From Mycolicibacterium houstonense (GTDB taxonomy: Bacteria > Actinomycetota > Actinomycetes > Mycobacteriales > Mycobacteriaceae), in NCBI RefSeq assembly GCF_900078665.2, contig NZ_LT546208.1:220311-260289 (forward strand): a stretch of 39,979 nucleotides of DNA, read 5' to 3'. Shown here in pieces: positions 1 through 8,425 of this stretch; positions within the stretch are counted from its first letter, which is position 1, and each line of letters opens with the position of its first letter. The notes below the pieces were generated by a model that worked only from the letters and a program-made list of their open reading frames with translations, did not search any database and was not told the origin of the DNA. The position numbers were made by a program, and so were the translations under genes.

Positions 1-702
1 CGCCGTCGCCCGCCCCAGGGCGAACAGCTCGTCCTCTGCGGCGAAGGTGCCCGGCACCGGCTCACCGTCCATGGCGCGGTGCGCCAGCGTGCGCGAGGAC
101 GAAAAGCCCAGCGCCCCGGCCTCGATGGCCTCCTGAACCAGTTCGGCCATGGCCTTGATGTCATCGGGGGTGGCCGGCTCGTTGCGGGCGCCGCGCTCCC
201 CCATGGCGTACGCGCGCACCGCGCCGTGGGCGATCTGGGTGCCCATGTCGACAGACAGCTCGCGCCGGCCGATCACATCGAGGTATTCGCCGAAGGTCTC
301 CCAACCCCAGGTGATGCCCTCGGTCAGCGCGGTTCCGGGGATATCTTCGACACCCTCCATCAGCTTGATCAGCCATTCCTCCTGACCGGGCCGCACGGGC
401 GCGAAACCCACGCCGCAGTTGCCTGCCACCACGGTGGTGACACCGTGGTTGCTCGACGGTTCGAGCACGTCATCCCAGCTGACCTGGCCGTCGTAGTGGG
501 TGTGGATGTCGACGAACCCGGGCGCCACGATCTTGCCTGTGGCATCGATGGTTTCGGCCGCATCACCGGCCATCGCGGGGTCATTCGGACCGCGTCGATG
601 CACCTCGACGATCTTCCCGTCCTTGATCGCGACGTCTGCGGTGAATCGGTCGGCACCGGTGCCGTCGACGACCGTTCCGCCGGTGATCTTGAGATCGAAC
701 AC
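1..702 (-). CDS. N-acyl-D-amino-acid deacylase (amidohydrolase family 3), 3' end cut by window edge
   Basis: Reading from a GTG at 702 the frame stays open for 234 codons to the window edge, so the C-terminal half is missing. The start has a GGGAG Shine-Dalgarno about 8 nt upstream. The N-terminus has the amidohydrolase composite beta-sandwich pattern (KITGGTVVDGTG). HTHYDGQ follows at residues 67-73, giving metal ligands His67 and His69. GNCGVGFAP follows at 94-102 with Cys96. His-x-His plus Cys at this spacing is the zinc-site signature of D-aminoacylase-type enzymes, which hydrolyse N-acyl-D-amino acids to free D-amino acid and fatty or acetic acid. The real substrate is open, because the family also includes dihydroorotase- and hydantoinase-like members. 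It is divergent from the Rieske gene at 804, and a 17-bp palindrome lies in the shared 101-bp promoter gap. Confidence 0.88.
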   Translation of the reverse strand, partial: MFDLKITGGTVVDGTGADRFTADVAIKDGKIVEVHRRGPNDPAMAGDAAETIDATGKIVAPGFVDIHTHYDGQVSWDDVLEPSSNHGVTTVVAGNCGVGFAPVRPGQEEWLIKLMEGVEDIPGTALTEGITWGWETFGEYLDVIGRRELSVDMGTQIAHGAVRAYAMGERGARNEPATPDDIKAMAELVQEAIEAGALGFSSSRTLAHRAMDGEPVPGTFAAEDELFALGRATA

Positions 703-742
703 GTTTTTGCTCCCTTGAGGCTTGGAGGCCGCTACGGTGGCA

Positions 743-759
743 ATGTAACACCGTTACAT
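743..759. promoter_or_regulatory. Perfect palindromic operator between deacylase and Rieske oxygenase genes
   Basis: ATGTAAC-ACC-GTTACAT is a perfect inverted repeat with 7-bp arms and a 3-bp spacer. It sits 40 bp from the deacylase start and 44 bp from the Rieske start. Its size and AT-rich arms in GC-rich DNA are typical of a TetR-dimer operator. The TetR gene at 2135 is co-transcribed with the Rieske gene and is the obvious candidate to bind it. On the minus strand, TACATT within the site could serve as a -10. Binding is inferred, not shown. Confidence 0.7.
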
Positions 760-803
760 AACTGCCGTGCCGAGTTTTCGATCTTCGCGACGGGAGGCTT
801 TCC

Positions 804-2138
804 ATGGCCCTGAGCTCCACGCCCACCGACCACCCACGGCGGCTGGACGCGATCGGCGAGCCGCCGGCGCGACCCACCCTGGTGCCCGCCGAGCGCTACC
901 ACTCCCCCGCATTCGCCCAACTCGAGGTGGAACGCATGTGGCCACGGGTGTGGCAGCTGGCGTGCACGGTGGATCATGTGGCCGAGCCGGGCGACTACTT
1001 CGAATACCGTTGCGGGCCTTATTCAGTGCTGATCGTTCACGGCGACGACGGCGTGCTGCGCGCGTTTCAGAATGCCTGCCGTCACCGCGGCAACGCGCTG
1101 TGTACCGGCGCAGGCTCGTCGCTGCGCGAGCTTAAGTGCGGCTATCACGGCTGGACCTGGGATCTGGCCGGAGCGCTCAAGCGAATCCCGAACCGCAAGG
1201 GGTTCGGGACGGTCCACATGGCCGAGTTCCCGCTGGCACCGGTGCGGGTCGACACCTGGGAACGGCTGGTCTTCGTCAACCTCGACATGGCCGCCATGCC
1301 GCTGACCGACTACCTGGAGGCGGTCCCGGCGGACATCGCCTGGTGCGGTCTCGGCGACTTCCGTTGCTACGCAACGATGACCATCGACGTCGACGCCAAC
1401 TGGAAGACCATCGCCGACGGTTACAGCGAGACCTACCACGTCCAGACCCTGCACCCCGAACTACACCGATGCATGGACGACGTGTATGCGCCGCAGACGA
1501 TCTGGGGTCACACCGGAAAATCAGAATCGCTCTACGGGGTTCCGAGCCCACGGCTCGCCGGAGCGCTGAGCGACGAAGAGGTGTGGGACGCATACGTGTG
1601 CACCCAGGGGCCCTTGATGGGGGTCGCCGAGGGCACCCCGTTCCCGCGCGACCAGCACGGCGCCGGCCAGTCGGTGGCCGACGTCATCGCCCAGCAGATC
1701 AAGCGCTTCGCGGCCGACCGCGGCGTCGACATCGGCTGGGCCACCACCGATCAGGTGATGCGGCTGCACCAGTACAACGTCTTCCCCAACATGACGTTCT
1801 TGGCCAGCGCCGACCATCTCACCGTGATGACGTCGCTGCCCGGGCCCGACCCCGACCGAGGCCAGTTGGTGATGACACTGATGACCCGCATGCCGACTCA
1901 GGCCCCGAGGACCAGGCCGGCCGATGTCCGCATGAGCGCCGCCGACGCCCACCCCGGCGTGGTGATGAGCCAGGACATCGCGGTGCTGACCGGCCTGCAA
2001 CGTGGTATGCATCAGCCTGGGTTCACCCATCTTGTGCTGTCCAGCGAGGAGCGTCGGATCATCAACATGCACCACAATCTGGAGCGCTACCTCGACCTGC
2101 CCGAGGCCGAGCGCGTCACCGAAGCGCACGGCGGATGA
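804..2138 (+). CDS. Rieske [2Fe-2S] non-heme iron oxygenase, large (alpha) subunit
   Basis: This 444-aa protein is full length for a Rieske oxygenase alpha subunit. The Rieske cluster is bound by CRHRG (Cys92, His94) and CGYHGW (Cys112, His115). The mononuclear iron site is in the stretch ADGYSETYHVQTLHPE, with His212 and His217. Three residues before His212, where naphthalene dioxygenase has its bridging Asp, this protein has Glu209. That substitution is known from carnitine oxygenase CntA and related quaternary-amine oxygenases, so an amine substrate is possible but unproven. The family hydroxylates or demethylates substrates using O2 and electrons from a separate reductase, and no reductase or ferredoxin gene is adjacent. 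The stop overlaps the TetR start (ATGA), so the two are translationally coupled. The divergent deacylase may process the same compound. Confidence 0.92.
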   Translation: MALSSTPTDHPRRLDAIGEPPARPTLVPAERYHSPAFAQLEVERMWPRVWQLACTVDHVAEPGDYFEYRCGPYSVLIVHGDDGVLRAFQNACRHRGNALCTGAGSSLRELKCGYHGWTWDLAGALKRIPNRKGFGTVHMAEFPLAPVRVDTWERLVFVNLDMAAMPLTDYLEAVPADIAWCGLGDFRCYATMTIDVDANWKTIADGYSETYHVQTLHPELHRCMDDVYAPQTIWGHTGKSESLYGVPSPRLAGALSDEEVWDAYVCTQGPLMGVAEGTPFPRDQHGAGQSVADVIAQQIKRFAADRGVDIGWATTDQVMRLHQYNVFPNMTFLASADHLTVMTSLPGPDPDRGQLVMTLMTRMPTQAPRTRPADVRMSAADAHPGVVMSQDIAVLTGLQRGMHQPGFTHLVLSSEERRIINMHHNLERYLDLPEAERVTEAHGG

Positions 2139-2776
2139 GCCCGAAAACGAAGGCGATCGACGCCGACGTCATCCTCGACACGGCGGCGGTTCTCATCGAA
2201 AACGATGGGGTGGACGCCTTCTCGATGCGGGCCCTGGCCGAGCGCATCGGCGTTGCCGTCACCTCCATCTACTGGCACGTCGGCGGACGCGACGCGCTGT
2301 TCGACAGCCTGGTCGACCGGCTCCTCGCCGAGATGGCCGGCCTGCCCGTTTCGGGCGACGGACCGGTGAATCGGATTGCCGCCCTGGCCCGCAACCAACG
2401 CAGCCTGCTCATCCGCCGACAACACCTTCTGGCCATCGCCCACGAGCGGGACCGGACCCCGACCTTGTTCCTGCCGGTCCAGCAGAGGCTGGCGGCCGAA
2501 CTGGCCGAGCTGGGGGTCACCGGAACCCACGCCGCACTGGTGCTGCGCGCCGTCCAGGTGCACGTGATTTCGTCTGCGGTGATGCAGTTCTCGGCGGTGC
2601 GCGCTCCTCGCCACCAGGAAGAGGACCCGTCGCTGTGGACCGCCGACTGGCCGGACCAGGCACTCGTCGCCGCCCTGCAGTCCCCCACCGACTACGACGC
2701 GGTGTTCGAGTACGGGCTCGATGCCTTGCTGGCCCCGCTGGCGCAGATTACGGCAGCACCGTCTTCATCAGCATGA
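2135..2776 (+). CDS. TetR/AcrR family transcriptional regulator
   Basis: The protein is 213 aa starting MSPKTKAIDAD. The ATG at 2135 overlaps the Rieske stop codon by 4 nt. Residues 10-55 form a TetR helix-turn-helix domain with the recognisable core FSMRALAERIGV followed by SIYWHVGGRDALFDSLVD. The ligand-binding C-terminal half resembles TetR_C domains by general pattern only. Coupling to the Rieske gene and the palindrome at 743-759 suggest an autoregulated repressor of the oxygenase and the divergent deacylase, induced by their substrate. The frame is open far upstream inside the Rieske gene, but the HTH domain begins right after this ATG, so the short form is correct. Its 3' end overlaps the convergent DUF4185 gene by 29 bp. 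Confidence 0.9.
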   Translation: MSPKTKAIDADVILDTAAVLIENDGVDAFSMRALAERIGVAVTSIYWHVGGRDALFDSLVDRLLAEMAGLPVSGDGPVNRIAALARNQRSLLIRRQHLLAIAHERDRTPTLFLPVQQRLAAELAELGVTGTHAALVLRAVQVHVISSAVMQFSAVRAPRHQEEDPSLWTADWPDQALVAALQSPTDYDAVFEYGLDALLAPLAQITAAPSSSA

Positions 2777-4187
2777 CGTTGTAGGCCGACCACAGCGACA
2801 GGTTGTAGTACAACTCCTTGCCCGTCGACCACGGGTGCAGATACGGCGCATAGATTCCGCCGGGGATCTGCGAGGACGGCGCGATCAACTGCTCAGGTCC
2901 CCACGGCCCCTGGGGCGCCGGCGCGGTCCGCATCACCACATCGTTGGCGCCGTTGCCGTACAGCACGAGGTACTGCTTGAGATACGTGTTGTACTGGGCC
3001 GACATCTCACTCACCGGGCCCGGGATCACCGGCGTCGCAGCCGCCGGATTGCCCGGCACCCAGGCATTGTTGTCGGCGTTCCAGTATTCGTATTTGGTGA
3101 GATCCGGGATCAGGCCCGGCGCCACCCGCGCGATGTAGGCCGATCCGCCGCGCCCGTTCGGTGTGCCGAACGAGTAGATGTACGGATCGCCGGGACCGGG
3201 CTTGAGAAAGGCCCCCATCTGGAAGTTCTCGTTGCCGCCGCCGGGCGTCCGGATGGTGCCCGGGTACACGCCCCAGTTCTCGCCGTTGTCCGGCGACATC
3301 GCGATCGCGGAGAAATTGGTGGACCACGCTCCCGGGCTGTCCCAGTTCCGGATCGACATGAAGTTCAGATACTGGTTGCGCCCGACGGCGATACCCGCGG
3401 TCGGGATGATTCCCGTCTCCTCCGGGGCCCGGCCGATGCTGTTGATGATCTGTTTGGAGATGCCCTGCCGCCACACCGGCGAACCCGAGTACCGGTTGGC
3501 CGGCACGCCGTCGGGCACGGCGATGGTCCGGGCCAGCGCACCGTCCTGGCTGCGGAACAGGGCGTTGTACCGCCACTGCTTGCCGGGGATGCCGCAGTAA
3601 CCGTTGGTGTCACCGAAGGCCATCAGCACCTGGCGGTTCACCGGATCACCGTTGTCCCACATGATTCCGAGATCGGTCCCGGTGATCGCGAACCGCTTGA
3701 TCGTCTGGTTGGGGCTGTCCGGACCGGTCACCCAGCCGACGATCGACGTGCCGGGAGGCGCGCCCGGGGCCGGCTGGGCCGCCGGAGCGGGGGCCGGTTG
3801 TGGCGCCGCTGGGGCCGGAGCCGGTTGGGCTGCGTTCGGGACAGGTTGGGCGCCACCGGGGTTGGGCGCCGGGACGACCGCTGCCCGCTGCCTGACCTGT
3901 CCGGTGTTCGGGATCAAGGCCTTGAGGATGGCCAACGGCAGCTGTCCGAGCCGCGGCAACGGTGCCTGGTCGTTGGCCCCCACGGGCTTGTGACCGATGG
4001 GCCGGTTGAGCGGGGCGAGCTTGGACGGATTGGGGATCTGGAAAGCCTGATGTGCCAGGGGCTGCGCGGCCGCGGCCGCGCCTTCACAGGGTTCGGCAGA
4101 TACCGGGGGCGCCACGCCGACGGCGACGACGAGCCCGATTGCGGCCGCCGCGGCCATCGTCGAAGCACCCCGAGGACGTCGCGACAT
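2748..4187 (-). CDS. Secreted DUF4185-domain protein, possible D-arabinan hydrolase
   Basis: The chosen ATG at 4187 gives 479 aa and is preceded by GGGAAGG at 6-nt spacing. An upstream start at 4229 in the same frame has no such site. MSRRPRG, a hydrophobic segment and the ending PPVSA-EP form a signal peptide cleaved near residue 31. About residues 100-145 are a Pro/Ala-rich linker, and from about 148 to the end lies the DUF4185 domain with many Trp/Asn-Gly motifs (MAFGDTNGYCG, RNWDSPGAW, LYGNGANDVV) of a beta-propeller-like fold. Members of DUF4185 have been reported as D-arabinanases (CAZy GH183) acting on mycobacterial arabinogalactan and lipoarabinomannan. That activity here is inference from the family. 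Export fits a cell-wall role. The gene converges on, and overlaps by 29 bp, the TetR gene. Confidence 0.85.
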   Translation of the reverse strand: MSRRPRGASTMAAAAAIGLVVAVGVAPPVSAEPCEGAAAAAQPLAHQAFQIPNPSKLAPLNRPIGHKPVGANDQAPLPRLGQLPLAILKALIPNTGQVRQRAAVVPAPNPGGAQPVPNAAQPAPAPAAPQPAPAPAAQPAPGAPPGTSIVGWVTGPDSPNQTIKRFAITGTDLGIMWDNGDPVNRQVLMAFGDTNGYCGIPGKQWRYNALFRSQDGALARTIAVPDGVPANRYSGSPVWRQGISKQIINSIGRAPEETGIIPTAGIAVGRNQYLNFMSIRNWDSPGAWSTNFSAIAMSPDNGENWGVYPGTIRTPGGGNENFQMGAFLKPGPGDPYIYSFGTPNGRGGSAYIARVAPGLIPDLTKYEYWNADNNAWVPGNPAAATPVIPGPVSEMSAQYNTYLKQYLVLYGNGANDVVMRTAPAPQGPWGPEQLIAPSSQIPGGIYAPYLHPWSTGKELYYNLSLWSAYNVMLMKTVLP

Positions 4188-4413
4188 GTCACACCTTCCC
4201 AATACGGGACGTCGACACGACGTCACCATTCGCTGAAGTGACGTTAGTGATCAATGGTGCCGATGTGGCCAGTGATGTACTGATAGGTACCGTCCTGTGA
4301 CCGTGTCGCAACCGGGGCGGCGTGTCGCTTGTTCATCCCTGTTTGCTGCGCGACGCCGCATTCGTCGCTACGGTGGGTTGTGGTGGAACTATCGACGAGC
4401 GAGAGGGATCACC

Positions 4414-4512
4414 ATGGCCGGAACATTCGATCCGAAAAAGGGCGGCAAGTTCGAGCCGACCACCAAGGCTAAGCCGCCGCCACCTCCGCGGCCCGGGGGC
4501 AATAAGAAGTAG
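4414..4512 (+). CDS. 32-aa basic, proline-rich small protein
   Basis: From the ATG at 4414, preceded by GAGAGGG at 6-nt spacing, a 32-aa protein runs to a TAG at 4510. It begins MAGTFDPKKGGKFEP and ends in a run of five prolines followed by RPGGNKK. It has 7 lysines, no cysteine and no membrane segment, so it is probably a cytosolic, disordered and basic protein. I do not recognise a family. Support comes from the good ribosome-binding site, its own upstream region shared with the divergent DUF4185 gene, and a strong hairpin directly after the stop codon (4518-4566). The same frame is open up to 4297, but that part reads like non-coding sequence. Confidence 0.6.
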   Translation: MAGTFDPKKGGKFEPTTKAKPPPPPRPGGNKK

Positions 4513-4517
4513 GTAGA

Positions 4518-4566
4518 CGAATCTGCCCACGTGTGAGCGCTTTCCGCTGACGCGTGGGCAGATTCG
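4518..4566. terminator. Long perfect inverted repeat, probable bidirectional terminator
   Basis: Two perfect 14-bp arms (CGAATCTGCCCACG at 4518-4531 and its complement at 4553-4566) flank a 21-nt loop. The element starts 6 nt after the small-protein stop and ends 21 nt before the stop of the convergent MmpL gene. It has no clear U-tract, as is common for mycobacterial terminators. Confidence 0.65.
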
Positions 4567-4586
4567 TTTCCAGGCTGCGCGCGCCT

Positions 4587-7436
4587 CTAGTGCTGCAACG
4601 CGGCCAACCGCCGCTTCGACGCCGCCGACTGGATGACCTGCGGCCACCAGAACCAGCGGCCCAGCATCGCCGCGATCGCCGGGGTCATGAACGACCGGAC
4701 GATCAACGTGTCGAACAACAGGCCGAGCGCGATCGTCGTACCCACCTGGGCCATCACCTTGAGGTCGCTGAACGCGAACGATGCCATGGTGAAGGCAAAG
4801 ACCAGGCCCGCCGAGGTCACCACCGAGCCGGTGCCCGCCATCGCCCGGATGATGCCGGTTTTCAGGCCCCCAGGTAGTTCTTCCTTGAATCGCGACACCA
4901 GCAGCAGGTTGTAATCGGAGCCGACCGCGAGCAGCAGGATCACCGACATCGCCAGCACCATCCAGTGCAGTTCCAGCCCGAGCAGATGCTGCCAGACCAG
5001 CACGGACAAGCCGAATGACGCGCCGAGCGACAGCAGCACCGTGCCGACGATCACCGCGGCCGCCACCACGCTTCGGGTGATGAGCAGCATGATGATGAAG
5101 ATCAGCGATACCGCTGCGATTCCGGCGATGATCAGGTCGTAGAACGATCCGTCGCGCATGTCCTTGTAGGTGGCCGCGGTGCCGGCCAGGTAGATCTTGG
5201 AACCTTCCAGGGGCGTGCCCTTGAGCGCTTCCTTGGCCGCGAGCTTGATCGGGTCGACATGGTCGACCCCCTCCGGGGTCGCCGGGTCACCCTCATGACT
5301 GATGATGAACCGCACCGACTTTCCGTCCGGCGAGATGAAGTTCTTCATGCCGCGCTTGAAGTCCTTGTTGTCGAAGGCTTCCGGCGGGAGATAGAACGTG
5401 TCGTCATTGCGGGCATCGTCGAAGGCCTTGCCCATGGCTGTCGAATTCTCTTGCATGGCGGCCATCTGATCCTGTTGCCCGGCCTGTGTGGACCGTTGCG
5501 TCAGCATCATCGTCTTCATCTTGCGCATGCTCTCGATCTGTTGCGGCAGCAACGAGACCAGCTGCGGCATCAGCGAATCCAACCGCTCCAGGTCGGGCAC
5601 CAACTCCTGCACGTCGTCGGTCAGGGCATCGATTCCGTCGAGGGTGTCGAAGATCGACCGCAGCGACCAGCACAACGGGATGTTGGCGCAGTGCGGTTCC
5701 CAGTAGAAGTAGTTACGCAACGGACGCAGGAGATCGTCGAAATTGCCGATGTTGTCACGCAACTCGGCGATGTCGAGCGTCATCGTCTTGGTCTTGAGCA
5801 CCATCGAGTGCGTGGTGTCGGCCATCTGCTGGGTCAGCCGGGACATCTCCTCCATCGTGTCGATGGTCTTCTGCATCTCGTCGGCCTGGACCAGCATGTC
5901 GTCCATCCGGTCCTGCATGTACTTCCGGTTCATGGTGTTCGTCGTCCCCTGCCGGCTCAACAGGAACGGGATCGACGTGTGCTCGATCGGGCGCCCGTTC
6001 GGGCGGGTGATCGCCTGCACCCGTGAGACACCGGGAACCCGCACCACACCTTTGGCGATCCTGTCGATGACGAGAAAGTCCGCGGGGTTCCGCAAGTCAC
6101 GGTCGGTCTCGACCATCAGCAGCTCGGGATTCATCCGGGCGGCGCTGAAATGCCGCTCTGCCGCGGCATATCCGACGCTGGCGGGCAGATCCGATGGGAG
6201 GTACTTTCGCGGGTCGTAGTTGGTCTTGTACCCCGGCAGGGTGAGCAGGCCGACGAGGGCCAGGCCCAGCGTCGCGGCCAGGATCGGGCCCGGCCACCGC
6301 ACCACCGCGATGCCGATCCGCCGCCAACCCCGGGACCGGATGCTGCGCTTGGGTTCGAACCGTCCGAACCGGCTGCCGATCACGATGACCGCCGGTCCCA
6401 TGGTCAACGCGGCGACGACCGCGACGAACGTGCCGACCGCACATGGCACGCCCATCGTCTGGAAGTAGGGCAGCCGGGTGAAGCTGAGACACAACATCGC
6501 TCCGGCGATCGTCATCCCAGATCCAAGGACGACGTGAGACGTGCCGCGGAACATGGTGTAGTAGGCGGTTTCTCGGTCCTCGCCCGCCCCGCGCGCCTCC
6601 TGATAGCGACCGATCGCGAAAATCGCGTAGTCGGTCCCGGCCGCGATCACCATCAGCGTCAGCAGATTCACCGCGAAGGTCGACAATCCGATGATCCCGT
6701 TGTGCGCCAGGAAGGCCACGATGCCGCGGGCCGCGCCGAGTTCGAGGAACACCATCAGCAGCACCAGGATCATGGTGGCCACCGAGCGGTAGACGATCAG
6801 CAGCATCACCGCGATCACCACCAGCGTGATGGCGGTAACCCGCGCGACGCTCTTGTCGCCGGCATGGTGCTGATCCGACACCAGGGGCGCGCCACCGGTG
6901 ACGTACACGCTGATCCCGGGCGGCGGTGACGATTGGGCGACGATCTCGCGCACCGCGGCAACCGATTCGTTGGCCAGCGTCTCCCCCTGATTGCCGCGGA
7001 GGTAGACCTGGACGTAGGCGGACTTGCCGTCGTTGCTCTGCGCGCCCGAGGCCGTCAGCGGATCGCCCCAGAAATCGGCGACGTGCTGCACGTGGGCGGT
7101 ATCGGCTTCGAGCTGGTCGACGACACCGTCGTAGTAGTGGTGTGCATCGTCGCCGAGCGGCTGCTGCCCCTCCAGCACCACCATGGCGTTGCTGTCGGAG
7201 TCGAACTCCTGGAAGTTGTTGCCGATCTTGCGCATGGCGATCATCGCGGGGCCGTCTTTGGCACTCAGCCCGACCGTGTTCTCCTCACCGACCTTCTCCA
7301 GCGAAGGCACGAAGACGTTGGTCAGGACGGTCAGCACCACCCAGCCGAGCAGAATCGGCACCGCGAGCGCCCTGATCGCCCTGGCGATGCCCGATCCGTT
7401 GGTCCGCGCGCCCGCAGCCGCTGACTTGGTCTGCAC
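4587..7436 (-). CDS. MmpL-family RND transporter (MmpL4/MmpL5-like)
   Basis: A GTG start with AGGGGG upstream gives 949 aa, normal for MmpL4/5-type proteins. TM1 is at about 24-43, followed by a periplasmic porter domain (45-200), TM2-6 (about 203-355), TM7 (about 383-400), a second periplasmic region (405-760) and TM8-12 (766-925). The proton-relay Asp-Tyr pairs are in GTDYAIF (269-270) and [11 protein letters not shown] (841-842). The second periplasmic region holds a long Met/Gln-rich helical stretch (about 503-560 and 600-670), consistent with the coiled-coil hairpin of the MmpL4/5 group. Between its arms lie Cys583 and Cys589 ([10 protein letters not shown]), a probable disulfide. MmpL4/5 export siderophores and drugs together with an MmpS partner, but no mmpS is next to this gene. 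The substrate is unknown. Confidence 0.92.
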   Translation of the reverse strand: MQTKSAAAGARTNGSGIARAIRALAVPILLGWVVLTVLTNVFVPSLEKVGEENTVGLSAKDGPAMIAMRKIGNNFQEFDSDSNAMVVLEGQQPLGDDAHHYYDGVVDQLEADTAHVQHVADFWGDPLTASGAQSNDGKSAYVQVYLRGNQGETLANESVAAVREIVAQSSPPPGISVYVTGGAPLVSDQHHAGDKSVARVTAITLVVIAVMLLIVYRSVATMILVLLMVFLELGAARGIVAFLAHNGIIGLSTFAVNLLTLMVIAAGTDYAIFAIGRYQEARGAGEDRETAYYTMFRGTSHVVLGSGMTIAGAMLCLSFTRLPYFQTMGVPCAVGTFVAVVAALTMGPAVIVIGSRFGRFEPKRSIRSRGWRRIGIAVVRWPGPILAATLGLALVGLLTLPGYKTNYDPRKYLPSDLPASVGYAAAERHFSAARMNPELLMVETDRDLRNPADFLVIDRIAKGVVRVPGVSRVQAITRPNGRPIEHTSIPFLLSRQGTTNTMNRKYMQDRMDDMLVQADEMQKTIDTMEEMSRLTQQMADTTHSMVLKTKTMTLDIAELRDNIGNFDDLLRPLRNYFYWEPHCANIPLCWSLRSIFDTLDGIDALTDDVQELVPDLERLDSLMPQLVSLLPQQIESMRKMKTMMLTQRSTQAGQQDQMAAMQENSTAMGKAFDDARNDDTFYLPPEAFDNKDFKRGMKNFISPDGKSVRFIISHEGDPATPEGVDHVDPIKLAAKEALKGTPLEGSKIYLAGTAATYKDMRDGSFYDLIIAGIAAVSLIFIIMLLITRSVVAAAVIVGTVLLSLGASFGLSVLVWQHLLGLELHWMVLAMSVILLLAVGSDYNLLLVSRFKEELPGGLKTGIIRAMAGTGSVVTSAGLVFAFTMASFAFSDLKVMAQVGTTIALGLLFDTLIVRSFMTPAIAAMLGRWFWWPQVIQSAASKRRLAALQH

Positions 7437-7510
7437 AACCCGCCCCCTCGATCAGGCCACTGTCGCCCCGTGGGACAGGTCGCAAGCGATACAAAAACGC
7501 CGTCGCGCGT

Positions 7511-7570
7511 AATATACGTAGCCCGTCAAATTGTCGCTGTCAATGATGGAAATCGGCCACGATTGACAGC
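7511..7570. promoter_or_regulatory. Inverted repeat and possible promoter upstream of the MmpL gene
   Basis: GCTGTCAAT (7536-7544) and ATTGACAGC (7562-7570) are perfect 9-bp arms 17 bp apart. On the minus strand the left arm contains TTGACA (7543-7538), a consensus -35. TATATT at 7516-7511 could be the -10, although the 21-bp spacing is long. The repeat lies between the stop of the membrane-protein gene at 7601 and the MmpL start, so it could be an operator or the terminator of the upstream gene. Confidence 0.4.
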
Positions 7571-7600
7571 ATCTTCACAGCTAGGTGGCGCGCCGGCGGC

Positions 7601-8362
7601 TCAGTCGGGGCGTCCGATGCGAGCCTGCCGTCCGTTCTCGTGCTCGCCGGAAGCCCCGCTGCGGGCCTCCCAAGGCCACGTCATCAACGCCCACACGATG
7701 AGGACGATGACGATCTCGGCAAGCAGGTACACCGGCCAGGGACCCAGTAAGTCCAGCACCGAAGCGGTGGGCGGCTTGCGGTTCAGATATCCGTAGTTGG
7801 TTCCGGCGATCGCGTTGAAGGCGAAGGTGAACGCCACCCACCCGAGGGTGACTATGACCGCGAAGCGATAGTCGCGCCACCGTGGTCGCATCCGGCGTCC
7901 CCAGGTGAGATAGATCGCCGACAACACCACCAGTACGTGCAGCGTGAAGAACGTGACGAACAAATGGTGCGGAAAATCCGGCGCGCCCTCGGTGGGGGTG
8001 CCGATATCCGGCGTGATCAACGCCTGCGAGCTGAGCACCAGGCCCCAGAAGTAGGTGAGCACGAAGGCCCAATGCCGCTGGGACCAAAGGGCATACGCCG
8101 CCGCGAGCTCCGCGATGTCGCACAGCTGCAGAGGTATCGAGGTGTAGAGGGTGGGGTTGGCCAGCTTGTAGGCCAGCGCCACGAGGAAGGCGCCCACGAG
8201 GAGCACTGCCAGGACCCGGCTGAGGACACGTGCCTGCGATTCGGTCTGCCGCCGGCCGATCACGACCAACAGCACTGCGCCGATCACGAACAGCGCGAGC
8301 ACCACCAGGTGCGACGGGCCGTACGCCGAGAACTCACGTTGCGCCAAGAGCAAAACGATCAA
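7601..8362 (-). CDS. TIGR02206/YwaF-family integral membrane protein
   Basis: The 253-aa protein is very hydrophobic, with about seven predicted membrane helices. The family signature FNAIAGTNYGYLNRKPP near residues 179-195 and LYTSIPLQLCDIA near 72-84 are typical of TIGR02206 membrane proteins, whose function is unknown. The exact start is uncertain. An in-frame stop lies close upstream, leaving only TTG codons: 8362 almost touches the GGGGAG site, while TTG at 8353 would sit about 9 nt from it and is a reasonable alternative. The C-terminus is hydrophilic (RSGASGEHENGR). The gene ends 165 bp before the MmpL start. Confidence 0.8.
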   Translation of the reverse strand: MIVLLLAQREFSAYGPSHLVVLALFVIGAVLLVVIGRRQTESQARVLSRVLAVLLVGAFLVALAYKLANPTLYTSIPLQLCDIAELAAAYALWSQRHWAFVLTYFWGLVLSSQALITPDIGTPTEGAPDFPHHLFVTFFTLHVLVVLSAIYLTWGRRMRPRWRDYRFAVIVTLGWVAFTFAFNAIAGTNYGYLNRKPPTASVLDLLGPWPVYLLAEIVIVLIVWALMTWPWEARSGASGEHENGRQARIGRPD

Positions 8363-8425
8363 CTCCCCGATTCGTCACATGCAGGGAACGATCACCCATG
8401 ATCCCAGGCGGCGGGTCGCGGTTGG

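Noticed and set aside
2721..4241. Long open frame on the plus strand opposite the DUF4185 gene
   Set aside because: It is a GC-rich antisense frame; the minus strand has a signal peptide, domain motifs and a ribosome site, while this one reads as Arg/Gly/Pro-rich noise.
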